Assembly (NCBI RefSeq): GCF_947507565.1
Contig: NC_089187.1
Coordinates: 1,426,001 to 1,490,000 of the forward strand
Source of the DNA: Oscarella lobularis
Taxonomy: Eukaryota; Porifera; Homoscleromorpha; Homosclerophorida; Oscarellidae
DNA: 64,000 nucleotides
Direction of reading: 5' to 3'
In this document: positions 1 through 10,911 of the stretch, piece by piece
Numbering within the stretch: position 1 is the stretch's first letter
How the letters are laid out: the number at the start of each line of letters is the position of its first letter
Made by a program: the position numbers and the translations under genes
Notes under the pieces: generated by a model
Databases searched by the model: none
Told to the model about the DNA's origin: nothing
What the model saw: only the letters and a program-made list of their open reading frames with translations

Positions 1-29
1 GATGTTAATATGAATTCTTATTTGTTGCA

Positions 30-341
30 GGAAAAGGCGTACCCATAGAACTGATGGCACAGAATAAATGCTGTGGACTAATTCCTTTTTCGGCTATTCC
101 AACACGCGACGAAGCAGTCTCCCTGTTTGAGACGTCAGGGGGGAACTTGACTCGACCAAGTACATACGGAGCCGATCCTCTTTCTGGCTCACCTGAAAGA
201 ATGGCAAGAAGACAGAATTTTTTTGATAAACGTTTTCCGTCCCTCAAAGACATTTACGGATCGTTAGTTAATGGTGACGCTTCAATGTTCAAGAACGCAG
301 TAAAATTCTATATATGCCTTTGTGAAGTGCTAAGTCAATGA
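30..341 (+). CDS. putative terminal exon of an unrecognised gene
   Basis: An open frame follows a good 3' splice acceptor (pyrimidine run then CAG at 28-30) and runs to a TGA at 339-341. It would encode about 103 residues if entered by splicing; an internal ATG lies at 54. The product is Ser/Arg/Pro-rich with no domain I recognise. The upstream part of the gene would lie outside the window. Downstream is AT-rich non-coding DNA, with AATAAA at 345-350 that could serve as a poly(A) signal. It could equally be a chance open frame. Confidence 0.3.
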   Translation, partial: GKGVPIELMAQNKCCGLIPFSAIPTRDEAVSLFETSGGNLTRPSTYGADPLSGSPERMARRQNFFDKRFPSLKDIYGSLVNGDASMFKNAVKFYICLCEVLSQ

Positions 342-419
342 ATTAATAAAAATGTTGACAACATGGCACAGAAAGTTACGACTTCCAGAAGCTACTAAAC
401 TGCCACATTACTAGAAATA

Positions 420-835
420 AAATCACGATGAAATGTTAATAAATAAATAAATAAATTACCAAGTAATAAATATATTAAAAGGAAATAAAATTAACAGAAT
501 AAAAATGTCAAATAAAATGAATACAAGCATAAAAAGACAAAGTACAATACATGAAATCGTAGATTGAATTAGAACAAGAAATATTCACATTTAAAAATAC
601 ATTATTACGACAACAAAATTAGAATATAAAAAATTAAAATTACAACAACAAACTTTCTAAATTGAACATACATTACTGTAATTACAACAAGAAAAATTAA
701 AACACAGACAATAGAACATCAAAATTACAACATAAAAAATAGAACAACACAATTACAACAAGTGAAATTACAACATAGAAAATGGAACATCAATATTACA
801 ACAAGAAAAATAGAACAAAGAAAACACAAACAGGA
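420..835. repeat. A-rich degenerate tandem repeat
   Basis: A strongly purine/AT-biased tract made of imperfect copies of a roughly 20-25 nt unit around ATTACAACA(A)n followed by TAGAACA. Copies are clearest from about 590 to 830. No coding frame crosses it. It separates the first exon from the channel pseudogene on the other strand. 836-1371 shows nothing else I can support. Confidence 0.55.
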
Positions 836-1371
836 AATGGCCGCACGGTACACGCACCGTAAATAACCTTGATTTTCAAATCTGTTTCTCCCACGTTAGA
901 AAAGTAAGAAGCAACGATTTCTTCTTTTTCTTCCTTTTTTGGCTTTTTTGTTTTTAACGCTTCCCTCGTTTCCTTCAATGACAGATTAAGGGAGAGATAG
1001 AGGTTGTAAAAAATCTACTCTCCATCCTTCAGCGTCAAACGCATACTCCCTGCGACGTCCCCCATTACCTAAATAATTAATCAGATTTTAGGAAGGCAAT
1101 ATCAAATGCATTGCTTTGGCACCAGAGGATAAAACGCTATCCAAAAAACTTGAAATTTGACAGTTGATGTCGATAGCCAATAACGTCTGGTTAAGAAAAA
1201 AACCCCAATAAACTAGGATAAATTCTACACGTAATGAGGCACATTTCTGAATCTGAGTCCCACCGGATGCACCAGTCCTTTTGAGCCACAGTAAATAGCA
1301 AGGTCTGCGTTAAATCGATGAGCGTTGTCTTCTTCCTTTGACACCCAGCTGCTCAAAATGTAAGGAAACAA

Positions 1372-2440
1372 CTAACAGAAAAAAAAAACAGATACCAGTA
1401 GAATTAAGCGTAATGCAGTAGTTACCAGTTTTCGGGCTTTATTTTTAGTCTTCAGTAGAAAGTTTTCTTGTAGCTCTAGTTCAGTTAGTATCTCAGAAAA
1501 GGTGGGGCATAATCCGCTATCTAAATAAGAAAGAAGTACCAACAATAAATGTAAATCGTTCCTTATTCTGGACTTCTTGATAGGTTTGTAAATCTCCGAA
1601 TCAAGGCTAACGCTGTACACGACACGAAGACGGCCTTTCCAAGCACATCAGTAAAAGCTCTGAAAGCTGACCAAAATATCCCAACGAGAGTAGCAACAAA
1701 CGCAAGTCCTAGACACGCCAAACTTATTATCCATAAAGGATAAAACAACGCACTCAACGAAACAAAGCATGGCACTGATACTACAGTCTCATTTAGACAA
1801 AATCTCTCAGAAAAGTGATTTGAAGATGCCGTTGTGTTTGGTTCCTGGCAAAACAGCTCGAATTGCTCAAACCAAGGACGAGCATAAACTTCACGATCAA
1901 GAGTACAATCGTAATAACTTCCACGAAGATGAGAATCAGTGACATTGTATACAACGGCAGTGGCAACAAGGAATAACACGGAAGAGGTGATTTGTAAACC
2001 CAGCTTGACGTAACAGTTTACCAGAAGAAACCATGATTTAGAGTACCTAGACTTTAGCCAGCTGACGAAGCTTCTTGACTCCAAATCGTACAGTTTGGTA
2101 TGGTTGCTCTTTAGGCGAGTCAGATGAGATGTCATTTTAAGAAACGTCTCCAAATGAGGCCCAGCCACTCTGAGCCACACAAGATGGGGTATAGTGAGGA
2201 ATAAGAATTCACCGAGGAAGAAGAGAACCATCGATCTAAGAAGTGTCACTTCGCCAGAGCAGAAACTGTTCACAAACTTGGTTTGGCCTTATGTTAGCTC
2301 ATTCGGAATAAGACAACTGACGTCTCCTCCACCGGATGCTATGTCTTCGCCAACGGCTATGCCAAATAACGTTAGGATGAGGAAAGAAACGAAAGCAATT
2401 GCCTTGTCCCAAAGCGGCGACTCGAATTGAACTGACGGGC
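1372..2440 (-). pseudogene. LRRC8/pannexin-like four-transmembrane channel, pseudogene
   Basis: Read on the minus strand, the frame gives a first hydrophobic segment (about 2400-2330, starting LWDKAIAFVSFLIL), an extracellular Cys stretch, a second segment (GEFLFLTIPHLVWL), a third (LQITSSVLFLVATAVVY), a Cys-rich N-glycosylatable loop and a fourth (LWIISLACLGLAFVATLVGI). After that comes a cytosolic motif (KKSRIRNDLHLLL ... ILTELELQENF) that matches the spacing of KNDFxFMLHLID ... LSEVSENKLRQL in the pannexin-like region of LRRC8 proteins. There are two lesions: an in-frame TAA at 2289-2291 between segments 1 and 2, and a one-frame shift near 1560-1620 between segment 4 and the cytosolic motif. 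No leucine-rich repeats follow. Channel family membership is inferred from topology and motif; pannexin or innexin relatives are the alternative. The start is not defined. Confidence 0.6.
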
Positions 2441-2690
2441 TTTTGCCAAACTGATTTTTTGAGCGCTCCTTGAAGCATGATAGTGTAGTGCAGAGGCTCG
2501 ATAAAGGGGACGTTGTGTGGGCAGTCTTTTACGGTGCCGTGATGTAAAATAACGTTACTTTCGATTTCTTACACCGACACGTAACCTTGAATTTGTGGGT
2601 AAGCAATGAACCCGTTCAGCGCAAAAACGGTTCTTAGTAGATATCATCAGCAGCGGGGATGCTAAGAATTCTAACTAAGGTAGTAGCGCT

Positions 2691-2699
2691 ATAAATAGA
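2691..2699 (+). promoter_or_regulatory. TATA-box-like motif
   Basis: TATAAATAG is a full match to the TATA consensus, just upstream of the open frame of the secreted protein. The open frame extends back almost to this motif without an ATG, so either the motif is fortuitous or the true start is further downstream. Confidence 0.3.
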
Positions 2700-2701
2700 T
2701 T

Positions 2702-3318
2702 GTGACCGTAATATCAACCAGAGGAAGGAGCTCAGATTGTACCTACTCAAACACGTTCGTTTGTGTTTGCTTTCTATCTGCCCTAATTGTGGCACACGGA
2801 GGACCAAGATATCCTCTCTACGCTATCTCGTCGAAGCCATCAGAAACCACGGATGCTGATATCGAAATCATTGCCTCCAATTTCACCTACATTCATGGGA
2901 AATTCAATTCTGACCAACTTCAGAAGATGAGTCAAAGAATTCAGGCAGTATCGTACATCAACTCCGAAGTAGTCGAGGCGGACCTGCTAGAACAATCAGG
3001 CCGTTTCAACTCTTCCTATTACTCAGCAGGTCAACTAGTCCAGAGTCTCGACAAGGACTCCACATCATTCCTTTATCAGCCGGCTTCGAAGGTATCTGTT
3101 TTGATCTCGAGTACCACGTCGTTGAACGAAAGTGTGAATTCGACTAATTACGTCATCTTCGTCAGAATTGACAGCGAACTAATGAAAATCATCGACGTCG
3201 AGTCAAAGGAAAGAATGGCAGTTATCTTATTAAAGTAGTACGTGGGTTCGAAAACACTAAAAGAATTGCGCACAGAAGTGGAGCAGCGGTCTTCGGTCCT
3301 GTCTATAATTCAAATCGT
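2702..3318 (+). pseudogene. secreted protein of unknown function, exon with in-frame stop
   Basis: The frame encodes a hydrophobic segment (FVCVCFLSALIVAHG) consistent with a signal peptide, then about 150 residues with several N-glycosylation sequons (NFTY, FNSS, LNES, VNST). A TAG at 3236-3238 ends the simple ORF. The same frame stays open and coding-like afterwards (KTLKELRTEVEQR) up to a consensus donor GTAAGT at about 3319. The stop is therefore probably a nonsense change inside an exon, or the protein has an alternative end. No ATG lies at the 5' end of the frame, so an upstream exon or a later start is needed. I do not recognise the family. Confidence 0.4.
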
Positions 3319-3565
3319 AAGTGAAACTAAGGCAATGCGCATCTGACTCATGCTTCTTAAATTAGGCTCACCAGGAAAAAGCGGAAATGTCCCAGTACCT
3401 ATTTAAACGTATCATCGAACAACTTGAATGCTTTGAGTATTTCTTCCTTGGATCCTTCTCAGCCTAAAGTCCTATAGTAACAAACGAAACGAAACGTCAT
3501 ATTAGTACCGTTTTAGCTGTCATCAGATGAAGGAAGTCATTGAAATCTATAGTTAGTCAAATGTT

Positions 3566-4139
3566 CTAATTATCAGAATTTATTCTACCTTCAGGTCCTT
3601 GGGGACCCGGAAGGCCTCTAGGACCTGGAAGGCCTCTCCATTGCTCCTTCTTCACCACTAAGCGATTATATTTTCCTCCGAAGGTTGTCCGTCGATTTGA
3701 CGCTGGCGGCGGGGCAATCGCAATACCGGGCGGCCCGCGAAAGTCGAGCAACGGCACAGAGGTAGGCAAGGAAAGGGAGCTAGAAACAGCGGCGGTCGGC
3801 AGAGTTGACAGCCCATTGCCATGATTGGCATTCGGGGTGGAAGAGGAGGGGGCGGTGGGGGAGCGACGTTTTGGGGATTCGTATACGCCGGAATGACCTG
3901 CTTAGATAGAAGTGGTCATCGTCGAGGAGCGCTATGACGTTACGCGGGTCTACCTCAAACTCCGCCGGTCGGACGTAGGACGGCTGAGTCGAATTGGATT
4001 CTGTCCAGACGTACTGCTGCGCTGGAAGACCGGGCATCGCGCCCAAAGAAACAGAACGAGACGCCGGCGGCGGAAGAGGAGGAGGTGGATGAGAAGACGG
4101 GGGCCTTCTAGCAGACCAAATCATTGACATACAAAGCAT
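3566..4139 (-). CDS. collagen-like protein exons (Gly-X-Y with Pro-rich linker)
   Basis: There are two minus-strand exons. The upstream one (about 4139-3895) is rich in Pro and Arg (HPPPPLPPP), with a Tyr/Asn/Asp-rich segment. It can be spliced from a GT donor near 3893 to an acceptor TTTCTAG near 3780, in a consistent phase-2 junction. The second exon (about 3779-3589) ends in Gly-X-Y triplets (GLPGPRGLPGPQGPEG) and meets a donor GTAGAATAA at 3588. The collagen triplets would continue in exons at lower coordinates, which I cannot see. Membrane-bound collagens have a similar linker-plus-collagen order, but no transmembrane segment is visible. The N-terminus is uncertain: the frame is open upstream to about 4205 and another frame offers ATGs. 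Confidence 0.5.
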
Positions 4140-4204
4140 TCTGTACAGTCGAGCATGCTCGCCGTAAAGACGGCCGCCGACGCAAAAGCGGGACGAAACA
4201 CGTA

Positions 4205-5255
4205 GGTCATGTGATCAATTTCGATACAGACGATTTCAAACAGATTTGGCCCATAGAAACATTTCAAAAGACAAACCTCGTCCAGCTCAACTTTGCCATC
4301 GTTTTACGCTGACCATCGAACGAACCAAAAACGAAGGAAGGAGTGAACGGTCGAGGGGTCAAAGCAAAGGGGAACGATTTCACAAGACCACGCTGGACCA
4401 ATGAACGCAGATTAGTATGAACATTCTCACTCAGAGCCGTAAATAGAGACTGATGAAGAGCGCTAATTAATTTATGATGATAATGATGGAGGACGATCGC
4501 TTCGTCATTTGTTTACAATCCTTCTAGCAGTTTTGGCACGTCAACTTCCTTTGTTTCGAGGCGAAATCGCCGTAAACTCGCCACACAACTCAGGCGAAAG
4601 TTCGCTGCGATGCGCGCTTGCGTTTCGCCTCGGATATGTGTGCGGCTTTCGGATCGCGGACTAATTGCCCTCGATTGCGATCGCCAACGTTAAAAAACTT
4701 AATATTATCACAGAAAAAGAGAACGAACACGGAAAGACATACCGCATAGGCGCGCAGAAAAAAGGTCTCATGCGCAACGGCGGCGAGAAAAAGGGCGCAA
4801 CGGCGCTCAGCGCAACGGCGCCTGCGGAAGTTACTTCACGCGCTTGGCACGCTTGGCGTCATGCACGACGTCCGCAGAAATACGAGCACTAATTGGCAAA
4901 GTCTATCGACGCTATTTTGAAGAAGACCAACAAGAATTGCATCAAATAGTGAGTGCTGCAAAATTTGCAGAAAAGAAGTTTCAGTGGATGGAAATGGTAC
5001 AAAAACTTTAACTAAATTAGGTTATTTTGCTAGCAGACCGCCTATCTGTCGCCCTTTCCAGAACTCTCACGCGGTCGCTGAGCGACAACGCGTTTCGTTT
5101 CTTCGCTGACATACTCGAAATAGATTAGACGACGCGCAAAAACGGACGTAGGACATAGGAAGGATAGGGTGTGTCGCACTGTCAGTCGACTTCACGCTAA
5201 GGTAGAGTGCGCTAAAAGTCCATGGCACTGGCGACGCTGTTGCTCAGTGCCTAAA
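4205..5255. other. no gene seen
   Basis: Only short chance frames occur here. 4740-4840 holds repeated GCGCAACGGCG-type units. Several acceptor- and donor-like sequences are present but no coherent exon. Confidence 0.4.
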
Positions 5256-5665
5256 TTTAGAATTTATTTAACAGAGTGAAAAACATTATGTGAGGTATTG
5301 GCAGAGTTTCGACCGTGAACTGAAAGAATTTGGTAATAAACTTTATGGGAGCTTGCGGAAAGAGCTCTCGGTATTTTCCACGATGAGAAATGTTTGAAGG
5401 AGCGAAAGATATTCACGAATGTCGCTGTCTCTTCGATTCGCAACCATTGTCGTCGAAGCTATTCTTTGCTTTGATAACGGCGAGAAAGTTAGAAGCTATT
5501 CCACGTAAAGGTAGGCTTTTATTTCACGTTTATAGTGTCTTTGCATATATGTATCTTATTTGGTATTCGCCATCCTGCTTTTCTTCTTCGACGTATTTCT
5601 GGTCGTTGTCCCGTTTCCTTTGGACGGGACGTCTTCCATTATGTCATCTCTCGCAATCGATCAAT
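5256..5665 (+). repeat. tandem duplication copy A: broken exon plus downstream intron
   Basis: Copy A begins with an acceptor (TTTATTTAACAG at about 5262-5273), then a frame starting SEKHYVRYWQSFDRELKEF. It aligns base by base with copy B at 5767-6190. Copy A lacks about 10 bases after CTTTATG (near 5346), which shifts the exon out of frame. The following GTAGGCTTTTATTTCACG donor and intron sequence is shared by both copies. Similarity ends at TCGCAATCGA. The encoded protein is not recognised. Confidence 0.7.
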
Positions 5666-5766
5666 CGCTGAGGCAAAGAAAGTTTGCTATGAACAATTCA
5701 TTACAAATAATTTAGAAAACCGGGAAGTCGAATATTATAATCGATGCTTTTATAAAGGTCAAACAT

Positions 5767-6190
5767 TTTTAAGTTATCTTATTAACAGAGTAAAAAACAT
5801 TATGTAAAGAATTGGCAGAGTTTCGACCGTAAAGTGAAAGAATTTGATGAGAAACTTTATGAAAGACTTAAGAAGCTTGCGGGAAAAGCTCTCGGTATTT
5901 TCGACGATGAGCAATGTTTGAAGAAAGGAGCGAAAGATATTCGCGAATGTCGCTGCCTCTTCGCTTCGCAACTTTTGTCGTCGAAGCTATTCTTTGCTTT
6001 GATAAAGGCGAGCAAGTTAGAAGCTATTCCACCTAAAGGTAGGCTTTTATTTCACGTTTATAGTCTTTTTGCATATATGCATCTTATTAGGTATTCGCCA
6101 TCATGCTTTTCTTCTTCGACGTATTTCTGGTCGTTGTCCCGTTTCCTTTGGACGGGATGTGTGCCATTATGTCATCTCTCGCAATCGAAT
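5767..6190 (+). CDS. tandem duplication copy B: intact exon, unknown protein
   Basis: This is the intact version of the duplicated exon. The acceptor TTATTAACAG (about 5777-5786) is followed by an open frame of about 83 residues (HYVKNWQSFDRKVKEF ... LEAIPPKG) ending at the donor GTAGGCTTTT near 6042. The product is charged, mostly helical in character and contains ECRCLF. No domain is recognised. A possible terminal exon lies downstream at 6408-6509. The tandem arrangement points to an internal exon duplication within one gene. Confidence 0.4.
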
Positions 6191-6407
6191 CGAATCGAAT
6201 CGTTGGAGACTTCATTAATTTTCGAACTGACTAATTTGCTGTTTACAAAACTGAGATCAACTGCAATACAGTAAAATTTCTTGAACTCATTTTACGCAAA
6301 ATTAATAGCCAGCGGTTGCGGGACAGGATTAGTTAAAAATCATTTCAGATTCGTTTACAGACTCGATTCGATGTCAAAAGCACCGCGTGTATAACACATC
6401 TATTTCA

Positions 6408-6509
6408 GAAGCGCGGCATAACAACCAGAAGAGACTGTCTTCTGATGAAGAAGAAAGGCGCGGTTTGTCTGCAATCCTTGGCAGGACCCCATTGACAGAA
6501 GAAGATTAG
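6408..6509 (+). CDS. possible terminal exon (34 aa)
   Basis: An acceptor CTATTTCAG is followed by an open frame encoding EARHNNQKRLSSDEEERRGL and ending in TPLTEED then TAG. It is acidic/Ser-rich and could be the end of the gene carrying the duplicated exon 5767-6190. Linkage to that exon is inference from strand and spacing only. Confidence 0.25.
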   Translation, partial: EARHNNQKRLSSDEEERRGLSAILGRTPLTEED

Positions 6510-8713
6510 TACCTCTTTGGATCAGGTTTAGGAGCAGCTTTCCTGTGCTTTGCAGCATTGAACAGTGTAGACTTGGACACGCCTCACATCTGCTCGACTT
6601 TGCTCAGGAAGTGTATTTTTAGCAAAAAGTCAAAGCTTTCTCTAATTTTATTCAGGGCCGACAGCTTCATTACGTGAGGACGCCTACCTGATTGAACATG
6701 ACGCGGCTGTTAGTCGAGCTGAAACAAACATGGCGAGCGAAAATCAATTTCATAACGATCGTTGCATGGAAATCTTCCAGTCCTTTGAGCCATAATACTG
6801 CTAAAAACGAGAGAAACACGCAGAGAAAAGAAGTAATCATTGATATCAACTACGACCTTGCTCAAAAAATTACTTTTGGCGTAACGTTACGGTTCAGCAA
6901 TTAATAAAGCTAAATTTAAATGCTGGTGTAAAACAGTTAGTCGTACGTAGTAAAAAGTCAAGTATTTTTCAGATCCTAATCATGGCAATTCGATCAAATT
7001 CAAACGTGATAGACGTAGAGTAAGCAACAAAAGCAATGTCATAGACTAGCCCAGCACCACGTGACGACTGTTTTCAAAGTCGTCATGTGGTCCCCGAACA
7101 CCTCGTACGTACCTTTCTGCCTGTCCCTGCTTGCTATCCGTAGAGAGAGTTCTAGAAATGACAGACCCCGTATTAGAGGGAATTTCCCTAATACGTCACA
7201 ATGGATTGGTTACATTTTTCGTTGACTCGTCAAGAGGCGCCAACCTTCCTAAATTAATTTTCTCTAAAATTTTAGCCGTGAAAATGACTTATTTTAGGAA
7301 ATCACGACGTGCGAGTAGAGGAAGACGCCGCCGAAGGGGCGGACTACCCCTCATGTGTGTTACGTACGGTGGGGTGACAATCTCCATCCTACCGTGGAAA
7401 ACACGCAGGACGGGAATGATGAAACGGTCGTCACAGTTTTTGACCAAACGTTCAGGGCAAATCATCCCGGTCCTGCGTGCTTATACACATACAACTATCA
7501 AGTGGGCACATCTTTTCGCCCGATAGTGGCGGAAAACCCTCCTCCTTTTTGTCTACCTCTTCCTACTTCTCCTCCTTCTCCTCCTCCGCCTTCTATGATT
7601 TTGGCGGCGACGACAACAACGGCGACGACGGCGACGACGACAGTAACGTCTGCATTCAGAGCATCAGCCTATCGCGTCACTCGTTTCCGAAGGGGAAGAA
7701 AAACTTCTCGATAACTAATTTGCTGTTCTTTGTCTGTTTGTTTGTTTTATATTTGAACCATATGATATATATGTATATATACGTATATATATATATGGTT
7801 TACATAAGTGCGTTTAGGTTAACGTTACCCAGGCTGCACCACGAGGAGATCTGAACGCTTTGCAGCCTAAATATTTTTTAGAAGCATCACATTATGCAGG
7901 CCATAGAAGCATCCTAAATTCTTACCGCTACTCTTCAGCCGTCTTTGCTTGCGAGAGCTAGTGAAGTCAATTTAATACTCTGATTAAGCGGCACGATCAG
8001 CTCGAAATAATTGAGGTAGTGAAGTACTTCAATTATTTGAAAAGGCAGTTTTCTTTTTTCCAATATAATTAAATGAATAAACGCAGACATTGATTTGATA
8101 CCGAGTTGCGGTAGCATTTATTTCTGCCTGCGTCACCCAAATAACTACATTCTTAATCGCGTTTACTTGCTCTTTGTCCGTTGTACGATCCGGCGAAAAC
8201 ATTTGAAACGCATCTTTGAACTGCGACATGATGCATGTTGGCAGTTTGAATCCGAAACTCCTTATGCAAATCTTGTTTGCTAACTGTTGCTTTAGATAGA
8301 CAGCAAAAATAACAGTTTCCGTCTCAAATTATTTCTCTCTTTTTCGACCAAGTTTGTGAAAAAGAGGCATCGGAGACGTGGGTTCCTGTACTGCGTTTCC
8401 AACATTTCAAAGCACATTTTGACTAGGCTTTCGAAGAGGAGGCAGAGGAGGAGACGCAGTACGCTCTAATGTAGTTGGTGGTTTAAACTACTGTTCGCAG
8501 TATTACTTTGTTTATCACTGCGTTTGTTCCCTTTAAAAGTACGGCGTGGCTATTGGTCCGGCAACCGGACGAATAGCCTCGGCGCTATTGGTTCAGCATT
8601 TAACGCACGTTGCGTGCACATGCGCAGATGTGTGTTTGAAGATCTTAATGTGCTGTTGACATCATCTATCAGGTTGTTGATTGTGTATTCACGAGTACTC
8701 GCCGAGTAGCGGT
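6510..8713. other. no convincing gene; simple repeats
   Basis: Short frames overlap at 7131-7854, including one with Pro-rich CTCCTTCTCC-type codons (7545-7600) and a GGCGACGAC/GACGACGGC triplet run (7600-7645). These have the composition of simple repeats rather than a protein. An (AT)n/TATATGTATATA tract lies at 7765-7800. I see no RNA gene. Confidence 0.4.
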
Positions 8714-9037
8714 TTATTTAGTTGTACGGCATTCTCTACAGAACCAATGGCGAGCTTTGTAGTCCTTAGAAAATCCCACGCAGTCCCAGTGAAACCATTC
8801 TAGGTACGAATCGCATGCGACGGTTTCTCCACTGGCCTCTTGCAGACATCTGTGACAAACCCATCGCCGAATCTTTCTTTTCACTTCGACAACAGCTTTT
8901 AGAGCAACCCAGGCATCCTCAGTGAAGAACTGACGAACCGTTTCAATACAAACGTTTTGGTCCAAGCAAGAACTGGAAATGAACTCTGGTCTCTGTTCCA
9001 CTTTCTCTTCTTTTCCGTCCTTTTTCGAGAACGCCAT
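8714..9037 (-). CDS. small PHD-finger protein
   Basis: A 107-residue ORF starts MAFSKKDGKEEK. Its C-terminal half is a PHD zinc finger: WVCHRC, then a Cys before DSYLEWFHWDCVGF, and a final WFCREC close to the stop. This gives the Cys4-His-Cys3 spacing, with a Trp two residues before the last Cys pair as in histone-reading PHD fingers. The N-terminal half is a basic, charged linker. It lies just downstream of, and on the same strand as, the SWIM-finger gene at 9206-10190. In the second ISL2EU-like element (51.1-52.9 kb) a PHD finger is fused to SWIM and YqaJ domains, so this may be the tail of a related transposon gene split by decay. A free-standing host gene is the alternative. Confidence 0.6.
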   Translation of the reverse strand: MAFSKKDGKEEKVEQRPEFISSSCLDQNVCIETVRQFFTEDAWVALKAVVEVKRKIRRWVCHRCLQEASGETVACDSYLEWFHWDCVGFSKDYKARHWFCRECRTTK

Positions 9038-9205
9038 ACGTTACTTCGACTTCAACAAACCATAGCAAAATGACTACACAGAATTATAAAGAGTGAGCTG
9101 TGGCCTTTCCTTGAAAAGTATTTCCAAATTTCTTTTCTTTATCGTTTTTGAAAAGGAATGGTTGAAGCCGGTTGTCATTACGCTTTTTCTTCCGCGGTAA
9201 GCCAA

Positions 9206-10190
9206 TTACTGTTGTTTCACTTCCTTTTGGCCTCCCTCTCTTTCGCATCTTTTGTGGTAGGCACGCAGCCGATGCAGCAGTGAGAGTGTTTTGAATGCTT
9301 TCAACTCATAAAGATTTTCTGTACCATTCGGCGAATCCTGCGTATTATCCTGAAGCTCTGGATGCGGATTGGAGATCTTTTGAGGCTCAGTAGACGGATC
9401 AGAGATGTTGTCTTGGGGCGGCTCTTCATGCACTTCGTCGCCAGGTCCGGTGCGCTCAGCGTCGTTGCTTTTGGAAGATGATGGGCTGTCAAGACATATT
9501 CCGCTGCCGTCATCGTCCGTGCTAACAAGTGTCATAGTGTTTAGACGCTCGACTTACTCTCTCATACAAACTTCTGAGCAAAGCTCAGACAACTTCTGAG
9601 CAAAGCGATTAGCTCTGCGATACTTCTCGTTTTTAGTAAGAATTCGATAGGCATCAGATTCAGGTTCATAATCGTCAAAAGACATTACCTAAGGAGAAAA
9701 ACATTATTATTGCTAATTATTCAATAGTGTTGCTAAATCATAAATAGCTTTTCTCCTTTACATCAAATGAGTGCTCAATTCCGAGGTCATTGTTCTCCAC
9801 CAGATAGGCTTTGAGGTAATCTTTCGTCCACCTTTAAGCAATGCCCCTTTCTTGAAATAGCGCTATTTCCTTCTTTTCACGAATAGCGAAAATGTGGCAG
9901 CAGGGCAACTTCAACGTTTTGTTGAACTGGCATTCACAGTTCCACGTTTCAGTGTTGACATCAAGTACGTCCCCTCGCACCGGAAAAACTCGCTCTATTG
10001 TTTGTGACAAGCGAGATAAAACATCAATTTTCGAGCGGAGACGAAGTTGCTTGACGACTTTGTTGTTCGCGTATGGAGTAAGATATTCAGCAAACTGTTC
10101 ATCAATGTCGCTCCCGCTAATGACAGTTCTCTTAGCAACAGCCATCAAGTTTGTATGGTTTCTTTCATTTTCGAATAGTTGAAATGAACG
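9206..10190 (-). pseudogene. SWIM zinc-finger (ZSWIM/MULE-type) gene, 3' part with in-frame stop
   Basis: Exon 1 (about 10190-9775) encodes a helical region then the SWIM motif WNCECQFNKTLKLPCCHIF (CxCx(n)CxH). It continues to EIALFQERGIA, where an in-frame TAA at 9834-9836 interrupts a typical RWTKDYL continuation. A donor GTAAAGGAG follows. Exon 2 starts after TTTTTCTCCTTAG (about 9690) with VMSFDDYEPESD and ends at GTAAGT. A 36-nt intron leads to exon 3 (about 9520-9206): Ser/Asp/Pro-rich, ending in a basic KRCEREGG tail. This organisation resembles the C-terminal half of ZSWIM1/3-like, Mutator-derived proteins. The transposase core that should precede it is absent, so this is a fragment. 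Confidence 0.6.
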
Positions 10191-10299
10191 TTAGAAAATT
10201 GTCAAAGAAGGTGGGCAGATCAGCGTGAATAGAGCACACACTCTTAATTTTTGCATTCGTGCTTTTGCATTCGTGCTTTCAAGACTGTTATTGGTACGT

Positions 10300-10911
10300 T
10301 CTGCAAAAGGGAAAGCATCGCCTTTAAGTCATGAGGAAAGGAGGTGGGCAGACTTGGCTCAGTCGTCGTCCATGAAAGCGCAAGAGGATATAGTGGCTCT
10401 TGAAAAAAAGGTGATAGCAGCCACAAAGGAAACGAGTCGTAATTAGTCAAAATTTAGTGAGACAGTGAAGCCTCTTACTCATTTTTAGGAGCAAATTGCT
10501 AACTTGACGAACAGGAACGTTCGTCTGGAGAAAACAGGGATTGCGGCGGACCATTGACCATTGACCATTGAAACAAGCTGTTGAACTGTTGGCAGTGAAT
10601 TTCAGCGCTTGAAAAAGCAAAACATTATTATCTAGAGCTCGAATTGTGTCACAACCATAAGTAGAATGATGACGGCAAAGACGACGAGTGGGAAACATGC
10701 TGAGGCTCCAAGTTCTTTAGCGCCCACGCGTTCTAAAGAACACAAACGGCACAGGACAGATAATAAAGTAATTTATGAGAGCACTCCACCAATGCCACAA
10801 CAACGTTGCAACAACACAAAGAACAACTCTGATCGAGCAATGTCTGAGTCTGGTTTTGTAAGCGACCTTTCGGTAGTCACTTTGAAAAAGCGACAGGTTC
10901 TTTTGCAGTGA
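10300..10911 (+). CDS. coiled-coil protein, last exons (unrecognised)
   Basis: Frames on the plus strand suggest three exons. The first (to about 10440) is charged (EERRWADLAQSS, EDIVALEKKVIAATKE). A second starts after ACTCATTTTTAG (about 10488) with EQIANLTNRNVRLEKTG. The third runs through 10666-10911 and is Lys/Arg/Ser-rich, ending LKKRQVLLQ. The first two have heptad-like hydrophobic spacing. No domain is recognised and the start lies upstream or is missing. It may be a degraded gene. Confidence 0.3.

Noticed and set aside
4124-4205. 25-nt intron in the collagen-like gene (GTATGT ... GCTAG)
   Set aside because: Too short for any spliceosomal intron; the start of that gene is left open.
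7355-7854. Proline- and Asp-rich protein in overlapping frames
   Set aside because: Based on CCT/TCC and GAC/GGC triplet repeats; different frames give equally long products.
9405-9599. Plus-strand gene overlapping the SWIM gene
   Set aside because: Antisense shadow of exon 3, whose splice sites and frame are coherent on the minus strand.
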